A stretch of DNA of 7,202 nucleotides from JAJXSS01 sp964547135 (GCA_964547135.1 CAZJMK010000107.1:1-7202); one strand, 5' to 3'; shown: positions 1 through 6,230, numbered from the stretch's first letter. The notes: generated by a model from the letters alone, not told the origin. Numbers and translations are program-made.

Positions 1-54
1 AGCTCCAAGCTCCAAGCTCCAAGCTCCAAGCTCCAAGCTCCAAGCTCCAAGCTC
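1..54. repeat. Perfect heptamer array, unit AGCTCCA, about 7.7 copies
   Basis: Seven exact head-to-tail copies of AGCTCCA fill positions 1-49, followed by a partial copy to 54. The array runs off the left edge, so its full length is unknown. Read on the minus strand the unit is AGCTTGG in another register. It lies downstream of the stop codon of the tRNA nucleotidyltransferase gene. The same unit in the same orientation closes the window at the right end. Confidence 0.97.
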
Positions 55-76
55 TCTGTGTCTCTGTGCCTCGGTG
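53..76. repeat. Octamer tract, unit TCTCTGTG, three copies
   Basis: Two exact copies of TCTCTGTG (53-60, 61-68) are followed by a degenerate copy, CCTCGGTG (69-76). The tract abuts the heptamer array with no gap, so the space downstream of the cca-type gene is a composite of two different short repeats. I see no hairpin followed by a T run that would act as a classical terminator for the minus-strand gene ending at 96. Confidence 0.8.
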
Positions 77-95
77 GTGAATGCCGTGTTTGAAT

Positions 96-1484
96 TCAAC
101 CGGTTTGCGATGCCAACCAAGCCAGTGCCGCCGTGCGTGATTCTAACCGGCCTTCCAGTTGCAGGTCATAAGCCTTTTCCAATAATCGGCGAAATACCGG
201 GCCGGGTTTGCGACCCAGCGCGATCAAATCATCCCCATTCACCCAAGGCTCCGGTGCCACACCCTCTTTCATCAACCTGCCAACTTCATCATCGACCGTC
301 CGCCACCATGTCGCCATCGTCGGCACATCATGCACCATCGCCTGCACCAATCGCTGTGCCCTCGGCCAACCTGCCGACGCCAAGGTGCGTTTTTTCATCG
401 CAATCGTCTGTTCCTGCCAACGCAGCATCGTCGGCAACAACTTCACTGCATCGCGCCACGCCTGCTGATCATCATTGGTCAGCACCAGGGCTTTGCGCAG
501 TCGTCGTAACGTCGGGGCGCTCTGAACTGCGCACCACGATTCGATATCACTACGCAATCCAACCGCCGATCGTTCGTCGTCGTTTGGCATGGGTACGTGC
601 CGATCCAGCACCCACGCCAACAGCCAGGTCATCCAACCGCCGGCTTCATCTTCGCGCCCTGTTGCCTCATCATCACGTTGAAACTTTTTCAACGCCTGCA
701 CACGTTCCAACCTGCTCTGCTGATGGTCTTCGTGCAACACCGGCCCATCCAGGTGCAATTGTTCCATCAACCTGATCGCCTGAGCCGGCTGTGGTCCGGT
801 CAACATGGCGCGCAATTCCTGTCCGATGCGTTCCCTGCTGATCTGCCCCAGGTAACGGGCATGCGCCCGAATCGCCGCTGCGGTGCGTGATTCGACTTCA
901 AACCCAAAGCGTGCCGCAAAGCGTACCGCCCGCAACATGCGCAGGTAATCTTCCGCAAACCGCTCTTCCGCCGGCCCGATGGCACGCAGCACCCCGTTGC
1001 GCAAATCCTTCAACCCGCCCACGTAATCCAGCACGATCAACTGCTGACCCTTGTGCAACTTCACCACCTCTTGTGCGTCCGCCTCCTGTGCTGCCAACGT
1101 TGACGAATCATCCGCCAGTGGGTCAGCCAGTAAACCATTGATCGTAAAATCACGACGCAGCACATCACTACGTGCGTCCGTAAACTCGACATGATCGGGT
1201 CTGCGGCCATCGTGATAGCCCCATTCCCTGCGAAACGTCGCCACCTCTATCGCCAGTTTGCCCTGATGCACCAGCACCACGCCGAACGCCTCGCCCACCG
1301 CCTGTGTGCGTGTGAATAATTGTTGTACGACTTCCGGGGGGGCGCTGGTGGCCACGTCATAATCTTTGGGCGTTAACCCCAGCACATGATCGCGCACGCA
1401 ACCCCCGGCCAGTAGTGCCACATGACCATCACGCCGCAGCGTGCTGATGATTCTCACCGCTGCTGTGAAGGCCGGGGTCGTCAT
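96..1484 (-). CDS. cca: CCA tRNA nucleotidyltransferase / poly(A) polymerase family protein
   Basis: A class II nucleotidyltransferase, expected to add or repair the 3' CCA end of tRNA in the cytoplasm. Residue numbers count from the ATG at 1490. The nucleotidyltransferase signature LLAGGCVRD is at 26-34, with the metal-binding pair DYD at 43-45. RRDFTINGL is at 112-120, EDYLRMLRAVRFAARF at 180-195, the ISRERIGQEL neck motif at 217-226, and the tail block WVNGDDLIALGRKPGP at 416-431. No HD domain is visible. Length, 462-464 residues, is normal. Residues about 123-150 (DPLADDSSTL onward) form an insert before the usual VLDYVGG. Two in-frame ATGs compete (1490, 1484); the purine tract at 1492-1497 sits 7 bases from the second but only 1 from the first, so I start at 1484. 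Telling CCA-adding from poly(A)-adding activity by eye is not safe. Confidence 0.93.
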   Translation of the reverse strand: MTTPAFTAAVRIISTLRRDGHVALLAGGCVRDHVLGLTPKDYDVATSAPPEVVQQLFTRTQAVGEAFGVVLVHQGKLAIEVATFRREWGYHDGRRPDHVEFTDARSDVLRRDFTINGLLADPLADDSSTLAAQEADAQEVVKLHKGQQLIVLDYVGGLKDLRNGVLRAIGPAEERFAEDYLRMLRAVRFAARFGFEVESRTAAAIRAHARYLGQISRERIGQELRAMLTGPQPAQAIRLMEQLHLDGPVLHEDHQQSRLERVQALKKFQRDDEATGREDEAGGWMTWLLAWVLDRHVPMPNDDERSAVGLRSDIESWCAVQSAPTLRRLRKALVLTNDDQQAWRDAVKLLPTMLRWQEQTIAMKKRTLASAGWPRAQRLVQAMVHDVPTMATWWRTVDDEVGRLMKEGVAPEPWVNGDDLIALGRKPGPVFRRLLEKAYDLQLEGRLESRTAALAWLASQTG

Positions 1485-1491
1485 GAGCATT

Positions 1492-1511
1492 CCCCCTCTC
1501 CCCCCGGAGAG
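1492..1511 (-). promoter_or_regulatory. Ribosome-binding site of the cca gene within a small hairpin
   Basis: On the minus strand, CTCTCC (1511-1506), a GGGG loop and GGAGAG (1501-1496) form a 6-bp stem. It covers the front of the purine-rich tract AGAGGGGG (1499-1492) that must serve as Shine-Dalgarno sequence. The CTCTCC arm is also the end of the longer inverted repeat described at 1506-1627, so the two pairings exclude each other. The pairing is visible in sequence; any regulatory effect is inference. Confidence 0.5.
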
Positions 1512-1627
1512 TTGAAAACCTCGCCGTGGCGGGGGCAGGGGTGAGGGCGTGTCTGTTTTTTTGATACCCCTTGCTTCATCTCATTTTCGCTCTACGACTC
1601 CCTTCACGGCGAGGTCTTCGACTCTCC
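1506..1627. repeat. 122-bp element with 23-bp imperfect terminal inverted repeats
   Basis: Positions 1506-1528 match the reverse complement of 1605-1627 at 21 of 23 positions. In RNA from either strand one of the two mismatches becomes a G-U pair. The 76-base centre contains a G-rich block (about 1529-1548) and a T7 run on the plus strand (1556-1562). It fills most of the gap between rhaB and cca. No flanking target duplication is evident and no coding capacity is seen, so it could be a MITE/REP-like element or a leader structure of the cca transcript. Confidence 0.7.
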
Positions 1628-1656
1628 CAAGGGTGATGGATGTTCAGAATGGTGAT

Positions 1657-3159
1657 TTACTTGCCCAGCAAACCGCGGTACCGCTGCATCTGTGCATCGT
1701 ACTGGCCGGTGGTCTGCGGTGTGAACGTCGTCAATTCGCTTGAATTGCACACAATCGATCGCAGGTGCATCAGGTCGCGTACCTTTTTCGCACCCATGGC
1801 CTGCGTCAATGCGTTGCCGATGGCCGTGGCCTCATACGGCCCGACGATCACCGGACGGCCAATCGCATCTGCCGTCATCTGATTCAGCAGTGCATTTTTA
1901 CCCCCGCCGCCGACGATGTGCAGCACCTGCATTTTTTTGTTCAGCACCGATTCCAACGATTCAAGTGTCACCCGATACGCCAAGGCCAAACTTTCCAGAC
2001 AGGCCCGCACCGTCTGCCCCGAGGTTTGCGGCTTGGGCTGTCCGGTGCTTTGGGCGAACTTGTTGATTTTCGCCAGCATGTCGCCGGGGGTTTGAAACGG
2101 CACATGAGCCGGGTCGAGTAACGTGCGCATCGGCTCCGCTTCGCCCGCCAATTTCGTCAACTCCGCATAATCAAACTCATGGCCCTGCCGCGCCAAATCA
2201 CGTCTTACTTCCTGCACCAGCCACAGCCCGGCAATATTTTTCAAAAAGCGAATTTTACCGCCGACCCCGCGCTCATTGGTAAACCCCTGGTCGCGTGCCG
2301 CAGCCGTGAGCACCGGCCCATCGAGTTCCGCACCCATCAACGACCACGTACCGCTGGATAAATACGCCCACTCACCGTTTTGCATCAATTCACCACTCAC
2401 CGGCACCGCCGCCACCGCACTGGCCGTGTCATGCCCACCGACCGCGGTGACATCGATGCGCTCGATGCCCAGTTCCACCGCCAATTCCTTGCGCAATTTT
2501 CCGATCCGCGTACCCGCAGGCACGATCTTCCCCAGCATTTTGCGCGGCAGGTTCAACTCTTTGAGCAACCCCGTCGCCCACCTGCCCGTACTCGGATCAA
2601 TCATTTGCGTCGTCGAGGCAATCGTCGCTTCGCTCACCGCTTTGCCGGTGAAAAAATAGTGCAGCAAATCCGGCGTGTTGAGCAGATGCCTGGCCTGTTT
2701 GAGCAGCTTGGGTTCCGCTTCCTTGAGGGCGACCATTTGAAAGAGCGTGTTGAAAAATAAAAGTTGAATGCCGGTTTGCGCATACAACCGGGGGCGACCG
2801 ATTTTGCGTACCGCTTTTTTCATGCCTTCAAAATTCGCCGGGTTGCGATAGGCATAGGGCAGCCCCAGCAGCGTCCCTGATTTACCGATCAGCCCGAAGT
2901 CAACACCCCATGTGTCCACGCCCAGGCTGATCAGTTCGATGTCGTTGTCCCTGGCTTGGCGTGATGCCTTTTGCAGACCGTCGAGCAGGTTGGCAAACAG
3001 GCCGGTGATGTCCCAGTGCAGGCCGTCGGGCAGTTGCAGAATGCGATTGGGGAAGCGGTTGATTTCCTGAAGCGTCAGTTTTTCATCCTGCAACACCGCC
3101 AACATGGTGCGACCCGATTCGGCACCCAGATCAAATGCCACGTAACCCTGCCTGGCCAT
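1657..3159 (-). CDS. rhaB: Rhamnulokinase
   Basis: An FGGY-family sugar kinase of the rhamnulokinase type, which phosphorylates L-rhamnulose to L-rhamnulose 1-phosphate with ATP in rhamnose breakdown. The N-terminal phosphate-binding block DLGAESGR is at residues 10-17, GVDTWGVDFGLIG at 80-92, and AVGGHDTASAV at 239-249, with Asp244 the likely catalytic base. SSGTWSLMG is at 268-276, and the ATP-binding HIVGGGGKN at 414-422. The frame opens further upstream at 3339, but those 60 residues have no family character. The ATG at 3159 has AGGAG seven bases upstream and begins directly at the kinase fold. That gives 500 residues, usual for RhaB. No isomerase, aldolase, transporter or regulator of rhamnose use lies in the window. 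The cca gene follows 172 bases downstream on the same strand. Confidence 0.94.
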   Translation of the reverse strand: MARQGYVAFDLGAESGRTMLAVLQDEKLTLQEINRFPNRILQLPDGLHWDITGLFANLLDGLQKASRQARDNDIELISLGVDTWGVDFGLIGKSGTLLGLPYAYRNPANFEGMKKAVRKIGRPRLYAQTGIQLLFFNTLFQMVALKEAEPKLLKQARHLLNTPDLLHYFFTGKAVSEATIASTTQMIDPSTGRWATGLLKELNLPRKMLGKIVPAGTRIGKLRKELAVELGIERIDVTAVGGHDTASAVAAVPVSGELMQNGEWAYLSSGTWSLMGAELDGPVLTAAARDQGFTNERGVGGKIRFLKNIAGLWLVQEVRRDLARQGHEFDYAELTKLAGEAEPMRTLLDPAHVPFQTPGDMLAKINKFAQSTGQPKPQTSGQTVRACLESLALAYRVTLESLESVLNKKMQVLHIVGGGGKNALLNQMTADAIGRPVIVGPYEATAIGNALTQAMGAKKVRDLMHLRSIVCNSSELTTFTPQTTGQYDAQMQRYRGLLGK

Positions 3160-3166
3160 GGTGAAA

Positions 3167-3171
3167 CTCCT
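3167..3171 (-). promoter_or_regulatory. Shine-Dalgarno site fixing the rhaB start
   Basis: AGGAG reads 3171 to 3167 on the minus strand, seven bases before the ATG at 3159. This is what settles the start against the longer open frame. No convincing minus-strand sigma-70 promoter was found in 3172-3300. Confidence 0.85.
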
Positions 3172-3247
3172 GTTTGCGTTGGTACAGCGTAATGATTGTC
3201 GGGGCAATTGGAAACAGGCTTTGAACAGCATCACGGTCGCAAAGATG

Positions 3248-3276
3248 TTGCCATGCTGCGGTTGTGTTGGTAATCT
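3248..3276 (+). promoter_or_regulatory. Candidate sigma-70-like promoter for the 174-aa membrane protein gene
   Basis: TTGCCA (3248-3253, five of six to the -35 consensus) is followed after exactly 17 bases by TAATCT (3271-3276, a weak -10). The transcript would have a leader of roughly 85 bases before the ATG at 3370. It lies in the 210-bp spacer shared with the divergent rhaB gene. This is a consensus match by eye, with only a modest -10. Confidence 0.35.
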
Positions 3277-3353
3277 GTGAGCAGACGGGGCAGGGCTGGT
3301 TTGGGTAAGTCCTGCATCAATCGTCCTTGTGTAAGTCACTTGAAACCCACTTC

Positions 3354-3361
3354 AGAAAGGA
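3354..3361 (+). promoter_or_regulatory. Shine-Dalgarno site for the 174-aa gene
   Basis: AGAAAGGA ends eight bases before the ATG at 3370 and rules against the upstream extension of the open frame to 3277. Confidence 0.75.
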
Positions 3362-3369
3362 CTTGGATC

Positions 3370-3894
3370 ATGGGTAAATTGCGTGAATGGCTCAACAACA
3401 ACTCCGCCATCGTGACGGTTGCTGCGGTACTGGTGCTGCTCATGGCCTTGGGCATCATCATCTACACGCAGGGAGCCGGTCGCCGCGGCCCGACGCAGTG
3501 GCAGGTGTACTACATGGACCTGGGCACCAATGAGTTGTTCTCGGCCAAGAGCACCGAACTTCCGCCCATCGACGCTCCCTCCGGTGCCAATCAGGGCGTG
3601 CGTGCCCATGTTTATGGCTGCGGTGATTGCTCCGAAGCCAACCGCTTTGTTGCCTACCTGGAACGTTACACTGAAAAAGCCAAGCAGATGCGCTTGAATC
3701 CGCCCCAGTACGATCCGAATCAGCCGGTGCCCCCCGAAGCTTACATGGATGAAATGACCGGCGTCGAAGTGCGCGCTCCCAAAGGAACCCAGTGGGTTTC
3801 GATGATGACCGAACAGGGTATGCGCATCACCGAAATCATGCCCAACCGCTGCCCCGATGGCGTGATGATCGTGCCCTGCCTGCCGGGACGGTAA
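3370..3894 (+). CDS. Hypothetical membrane-anchored protein with four cysteines
   Basis: I do not recognise a named family. The 174-residue product has a short charged N-terminus, one hydrophobic helix at about 13-32 (signal anchor, no lipobox), then an extracytoplasmic or periplasmic domain. That domain begins QWQVYYMDLGTNELFSAKS (44-62), which resembles small proteins I associate with planctomycetes. Four cysteines form a CGDC pair (84, 87) and a distal pair (161, 170), suggesting a metal site or disulfides. A Pro-rich stretch lies at 111-123. The open frame extends to 3277, but the ATG at 3370 has AGAAAGGA at 3354-3361 with an 8-base spacer, so I use it. The gene is single, divergent from rhaB and followed by a strong hairpin terminator. 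Function unknown. Confidence 0.85.
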   Translation: MGKLREWLNNNSAIVTVAAVLVLLMALGIIIYTQGAGRRGPTQWQVYYMDLGTNELFSAKSTELPPIDAPSGANQGVRAHVYGCGDCSEANRFVAYLERYTEKAKQMRLNPPQYDPNQPVPPEAYMDEMTGVEVRAPKGTQWVSMMTEQGMRITEIMPNRCPDGVMIVPCLPGR

Positions 3895-3936
3895 GCTCAC
3901 ACAGGTTTATTGCAGGGTTGTTACACAATCACCATC

Positions 3937-3966
3937 AAAGCCCAGGCATGGCCATGTCTGGGCTTT
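3937..3966 (+). terminator. Rho-independent terminator between convergent genes
   Basis: AAAGCCCAG (3937-3945) pairs perfectly with CTGGGCTTT (3958-3966). The stem extends inward through a G-U pair and CAT/ATG to 13 bp around a GGCC loop. On the plus strand the T-rich GTTATTTG follows (3967-3974). It sits 42 bases after the stop of the 174-aa gene. On the minus strand the stem ends in TTT only, so it may also stop the opposing TPR-gene transcript, but less strongly. Confidence 0.85.
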
Positions 3967-4016
3967 GTTATTTGCATACAACCAACTCAACGCCACAAAA
4001 AATTCGATCACTCACT

Positions 4017-4946
4017 TCAATGCTTTTCCACCGCGCGTTGTTTGAGCAGTTCGATCATATTACGAACCTCATCAGCCATGCGGGTGTTGGGGAACTCACG
4101 CATGATCTGCTCACCGATGCGCTGGGCGCTGGTCCAATCCTTATCATGCACCGCCAGTTTGAATTGCACGCCCAGGTTTTCCCGTTTTTTACCGACGACC
4201 GCCCGTGCCACTTCACGCAATCGCTGGGCCTCATCGCCCGACAGGTACGGGTCCAGTTCCTTGAGCAGGTCCATCGCTGCATCGACCTCATCGCGCTGGG
4301 CAGCCTGCAAAAAGCGCGATTCCAAATCCTGCTTGTAACGCGCCCGTGCATCCTTGACCCGCTGCTCCAATTCTTCCGTGCGCGGCGATTCGGGGTACAA
4401 GCGTTTCACCTTCGCCGCTTCCTCCGCTGCCTGGTTCCACTCGCGCCGTTGCAGCAGCATGTCCAACGCCGTCACCGCCTGATCGATTTTGGCATCAATG
4501 TCAGCCTTGCGTGCCGCCAATATTTCCGTGCGGAAAACTTCCGCCTCCTCGCGGTAGCCGTATTCGTTGGCCATGTCCTGCACCAGCACCAGGGCCGCAT
4601 CAAAATCGCCCCGTGCAATATCATGGCGAATCGCCTCACGTAACGCATTGCGATCCTGCTCACGGTACGCAATCCGTTTGGCGGCATCGCTGATCAGCAG
4701 CCGCTTGTTGATCGATTCCATCAACTCAATCGAACGCGGGTCCGCTGCATTTTCGCGCAGCGCCGCCACGATCGTGTACCCTGCCGCCGGCACACTCACG
4801 GCCAAGACCCCCAGCCCCAACAGCATGAAATTGCCGCTGCGACCGGCTTCCATCAAACCCAGCGCCAAAAGCAGAATGCCGGCCACCAGCAGAATCGCAT
4901 AAAGCACAATCAACCAGCCGTCACGCTTGGAGGGGGTTTCGGGCAT
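4017..4946 (-). CDS. Membrane protein with two N-terminal helices and TPR-like helical repeats
   Basis: The 309-residue product has two hydrophobic helices (about 11-32 and 40-62), then an all-alpha, highly charged domain. Four helix-pair repeats of tetratricopeptide character can be aligned: ARGDFDAALVLVQDMANEYG at 111-130, QRREWNQAAEEAAKVKRLYP at 166-185, QRDEVDAAMDLLKELDPYL at 217-235, and HDKDWTSAQRIGEQIMREFP at 267-286. Each has the small/acidic-aromatic-xx-Ala start and a Tyr/Phe-Pro-like end. Residues 137-165 and 188-212 are long charged helices, possibly coiled coil. Such domains usually scaffold protein complexes; the partner is not indicated. If both helices span the membrane in a hairpin, the N-terminus and the TPR domain lie on the same side, probably cytoplasmic. 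The ATG at 4946 has TGAGGA at 4953-4958 with a 6-base spacer. Confidence 0.87.
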   Translation of the reverse strand: MPETPSKRDGWLIVLYAILLVAGILLLALGLMEAGRSGNFMLLGLGVLAVSVPAAGYTIVAALRENAADPRSIELMESINKRLLISDAAKRIAYREQDRNALREAIRHDIARGDFDAALVLVQDMANEYGYREEAEVFRTEILAARKADIDAKIDQAVTALDMLLQRREWNQAAEEAAKVKRLYPESPRTEELEQRVKDARARYKQDLESRFLQAAQRDEVDAAMDLLKELDPYLSGDEAQRLREVARAVVGKKRENLGVQFKLAVHDKDWTSAQRIGEQIMREFPNTRMADEVRNMIELLKQRAVEKH

Positions 4947-4995
4947 GTTGTGTCCTCAGGGGGTCACGGGTTGGAAAGGGCACGGGTAAAAACGC

Positions 4996-5025
4996 AGACT
5001 ACCTTGCGCTTGTATCGGCTGTCAA
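4996..5025 (-). promoter_or_regulatory. Candidate promoter for the TPR-like membrane protein gene
   Basis: On the minus strand, a perfect TTGACA (5025-5020) is followed after 18 bases by TAGTCT (5001-4996), a weak -10. The leader to the ATG at 4946 would be about 45 bases and contains the TGAGGA ribosome-binding site. Confidence 0.45.
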
Positions 5026-5116
5026 CGGCCTGCAAATGGGCGAAAAACCTGAATTGCATTTCATTCACGACACATCACATTGTAGTATGCGGAGGCTGCA
5101 AGGTGAAGTGATCCGC

Positions 5117-5164
5117 GATTTGGCGATCGGGTGATTTGGTGAGTTGGTAAGTTGGTGATTTTTT
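5117..5164 (+). repeat. Degenerate octamer tract, consensus GATTTGGT, six units
   Basis: Six units stay in strict 8-base register: GATTTGGC, GATCGGGT, GATTTGGT, GAGTTGGT, AAGTTGGT and GATTTTTT. They lie in the 378-bp spacer between the divergent TPR-like and flippase-like genes. This is one tract of the NANTYGGY octamer family. I see no gene in the spacer 4947-5324. Confidence 0.75.
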
Positions 5165-5182
5165 GATTGATTGTTCAATCAA
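5163..5182. other. 20-bp palindrome, 8-bp stem with TTGT loop
   Basis: TTGATTGA (5163-5170), TTGT, then TCAATCAA (5175-5182) form a perfect AT-rich dyad. A T6 run precedes it on the plus strand and none follows on either strand in the right direction, so it is not a terminator. Its place between divergent genes, at the end of an octamer tract, would suit an operator. No regulator gene is present to support that. Confidence 0.45.
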
Positions 5183-5198
5183 CTGCAAAATGTAATAT

Positions 5199-5310
5199 CA
5201 CTCGGCCACTTCTGCCAGACGCGATAAATCGCGGCGCTAACGTTCGCAAACGATTCCGTCACTTGGCCACTGGCCACTCGGCCACTCGACCACTTTACTT
5301 CGCCACTTGC
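5199..5310 (+). repeat. Degenerate octamer tract, consensus CACTYGGC, upstream of the flippase-like gene
   Basis: An isolated unit CACTCGGC (5199-5206) is followed, after a gap holding the 12-bp dyad GCGATAAATCGC (5221-5232), by a run of CACTTGGC, CACTGGC, CACTCGGC, CACTCGAC, CACTTTA, CTTCGC and CACTTGC from 5260 to 5310. Several units have lost one or two bases. The tract ends 14 bases before the ATG at 5325, taking the place where a ribosome-binding site would be expected. Confidence 0.7.
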
Positions 5311-5324
5311 GTTACCATGCCGTC

Positions 5325-6230
5325 ATGTCGTGGGAACAGGCCAAACCCTGGTTGCGACGTGTCGGACTGGTGCTGGGCGTGGCACTATTGGCAGCCGCGG
5401 TGGGGTATGCACTATGGGGGGTGAATCTTTCACTTTTGCGCCAAGCCGACCCTTTGTGGTTGGTGCTTCTCGCGGCGGGAGTGCTGGTCAATTTGCTGCT
5501 CACCGGTCTGCTCTTCTGGGTGATCACGCTCTCTTTTGATGCACAACCCAAAGTCACGCTTTCGAAAATGCTGCAACTGGTCAGTGCCAGTGCCCTGGTG
5601 AATTATCTGCCGCTGGGTTGGCCCGGTCCTGTCGCGCGGTCGGCTTACCTCAAACTCAAACACAACATGCCCGTGCGTCAGTCCGTGTCCGTGTTGCTGA
5701 TCGTACTGGGCATGTCCGCTCTGTCGGCTGTGCTTGCGTTGATGCTCGTGCTGGGTCGTGATCAGGTTTGGTTGCACCTGTTGATGGGCGCGATGCTGGT
5801 TTTATTGTGCGTCATCAATACACCACTCATGCGATTCGCACTGCGACGCACCATCGTCGTCGGCTGGTCATGGTGGCTCGTCAAATGGGCGGACATGCTC
5901 ATCAACGCACTGCGACTCTGGCTTTCGTTTCAAATTGTCGGTTCGCCCATCGGCTTCATCGATGCGCTGGCCTTGGCGGGCATTGACATGGTCATCAGCA
6001 TGGTGGCCATCACCCCCAGTGGCTTGGGTGTCAGTGAATGGGTTGTGGGCCTGTGCTCGCACTGGTTGGCCATCGCGCAGGGACCGGTGGGTGTGCTTGC
6101 CAAACTGGTGGACCGGGGCGTCAGCGTGCTGGTGACCGTGGCGGTGGGTTTGCTGTTTGCACGGGGGTTGATGAAGCAGTGGCCAAGTGGTCAAGTTTCC
6201 CAAACAAGCCAAGGACGAGGAACGCAGTGA
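5325..6230 (+). CDS. Flippase-like integral membrane protein (UPF0104 / lysylphosphatidylglycerol synthase TM-type)
   Basis: A 301-residue polytopic inner-membrane protein with about seven to eight hydrophobic segments (roughly 13-32, 43-69, 118-145, 149-166, 188-206, 212-230, 262-280). Two family signatures are readable: NYLPLGWPGPVARSAYLK (93-110), matching the N-x-x-x-P-x-x-x-G-x-x-x-R block, and ITPSGLGVSEWVVG (229-242), matching the usual PGGLGxxE turn. Such domains occur in aminoacyl-phosphatidylglycerol synthases and in standalone proteins linked to lipid or polyprenyl-glycan transport. No soluble transferase domain is fused here, so the substrate is unknown. The ATG at 5325 begins the conserved-looking protein; a TTG at 5307 is in frame. 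Neither has a Shine-Dalgarno sequence, because an octamer tract fills the leader. The last 15 or so residues (PSGQVSQTSQGRGTQ) are encoded by repeat-like DNA. Confidence 0.85.
   Translation: MSWEQAKPWLRRVGLVLGVALLAAAVGYALWGVNLSLLRQADPLWLVLLAAGVLVNLLLTGLLFWVITLSFDAQPKVTLSKMLQLVSASALVNYLPLGWPGPVARSAYLKLKHNMPVRQSVSVLLIVLGMSALSAVLALMLVLGRDQVWLHLLMGAMLVLLCVINTPLMRFALRRTIVVGWSWWLVKWADMLINALRLWLSFQIVGSPIGFIDALALAGIDMVISMVAITPSGLGVSEWVVGLCSHWLAIAQGPVGVLAKLVDRGVSVLVTVAVGLLFARGLMKQWPSGQVSQTSQGRGTQ
6177..6197 (-). repeat. Octamer units inside the 3' end of the flippase-like gene
   Basis: Read on the minus strand this holds AACTTGAC (6197-6190), CACTTGGC (6189-6182) and a partial CACTG (6181-6177), in register with the NANTYGGY family. 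The 12 bases CAGTGGCCAAGT (6177-6188) are the exact reverse complement of 5261-5272 upstream of the same gene. They encode part of the protein's hydrophilic tail. Confidence 0.6.

Noticed and set aside
74..775. Open frame of 233 codons on the plus strand
   Set aside because: It lies inside the tRNA nucleotidyltransferase gene on the opposite strand and has a Pro/Ser/His/Ala-rich composition with no motif.
1506..1627. Intrinsic terminator between rhaB and cca
   Set aside because: The arms are 76 bases apart and no T run follows on the minus strand; the T7 run is inside the loop and on the plus strand.
3160..3339. N-terminal 60-residue extension of rhamnulokinase
   Set aside because: No family similarity, and a good AGGAG site with correct spacing marks the ATG at 3159.
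3352..3900. 182-codon open frame antisense to the four-cysteine protein gene
   Set aside because: His/Gly-rich shadow frame; the plus-strand frame has a proper ribosome-binding site, signal anchor and terminator.
3792..4643. 283-codon plus-strand open frame overlapping the TPR-like gene
   Set aside because: No recognisable motif, overlaps two better genes and runs through the strong terminator at 3937-3966; the minus-strand product has clear membrane helices and repeats.
5167..5424. Small plus-strand open frame (85 codons) upstream of the flippase-like gene
   Set aside because: Built mostly from repeat units, overlaps the flippase-like gene out of frame and has no ribosome-binding site.
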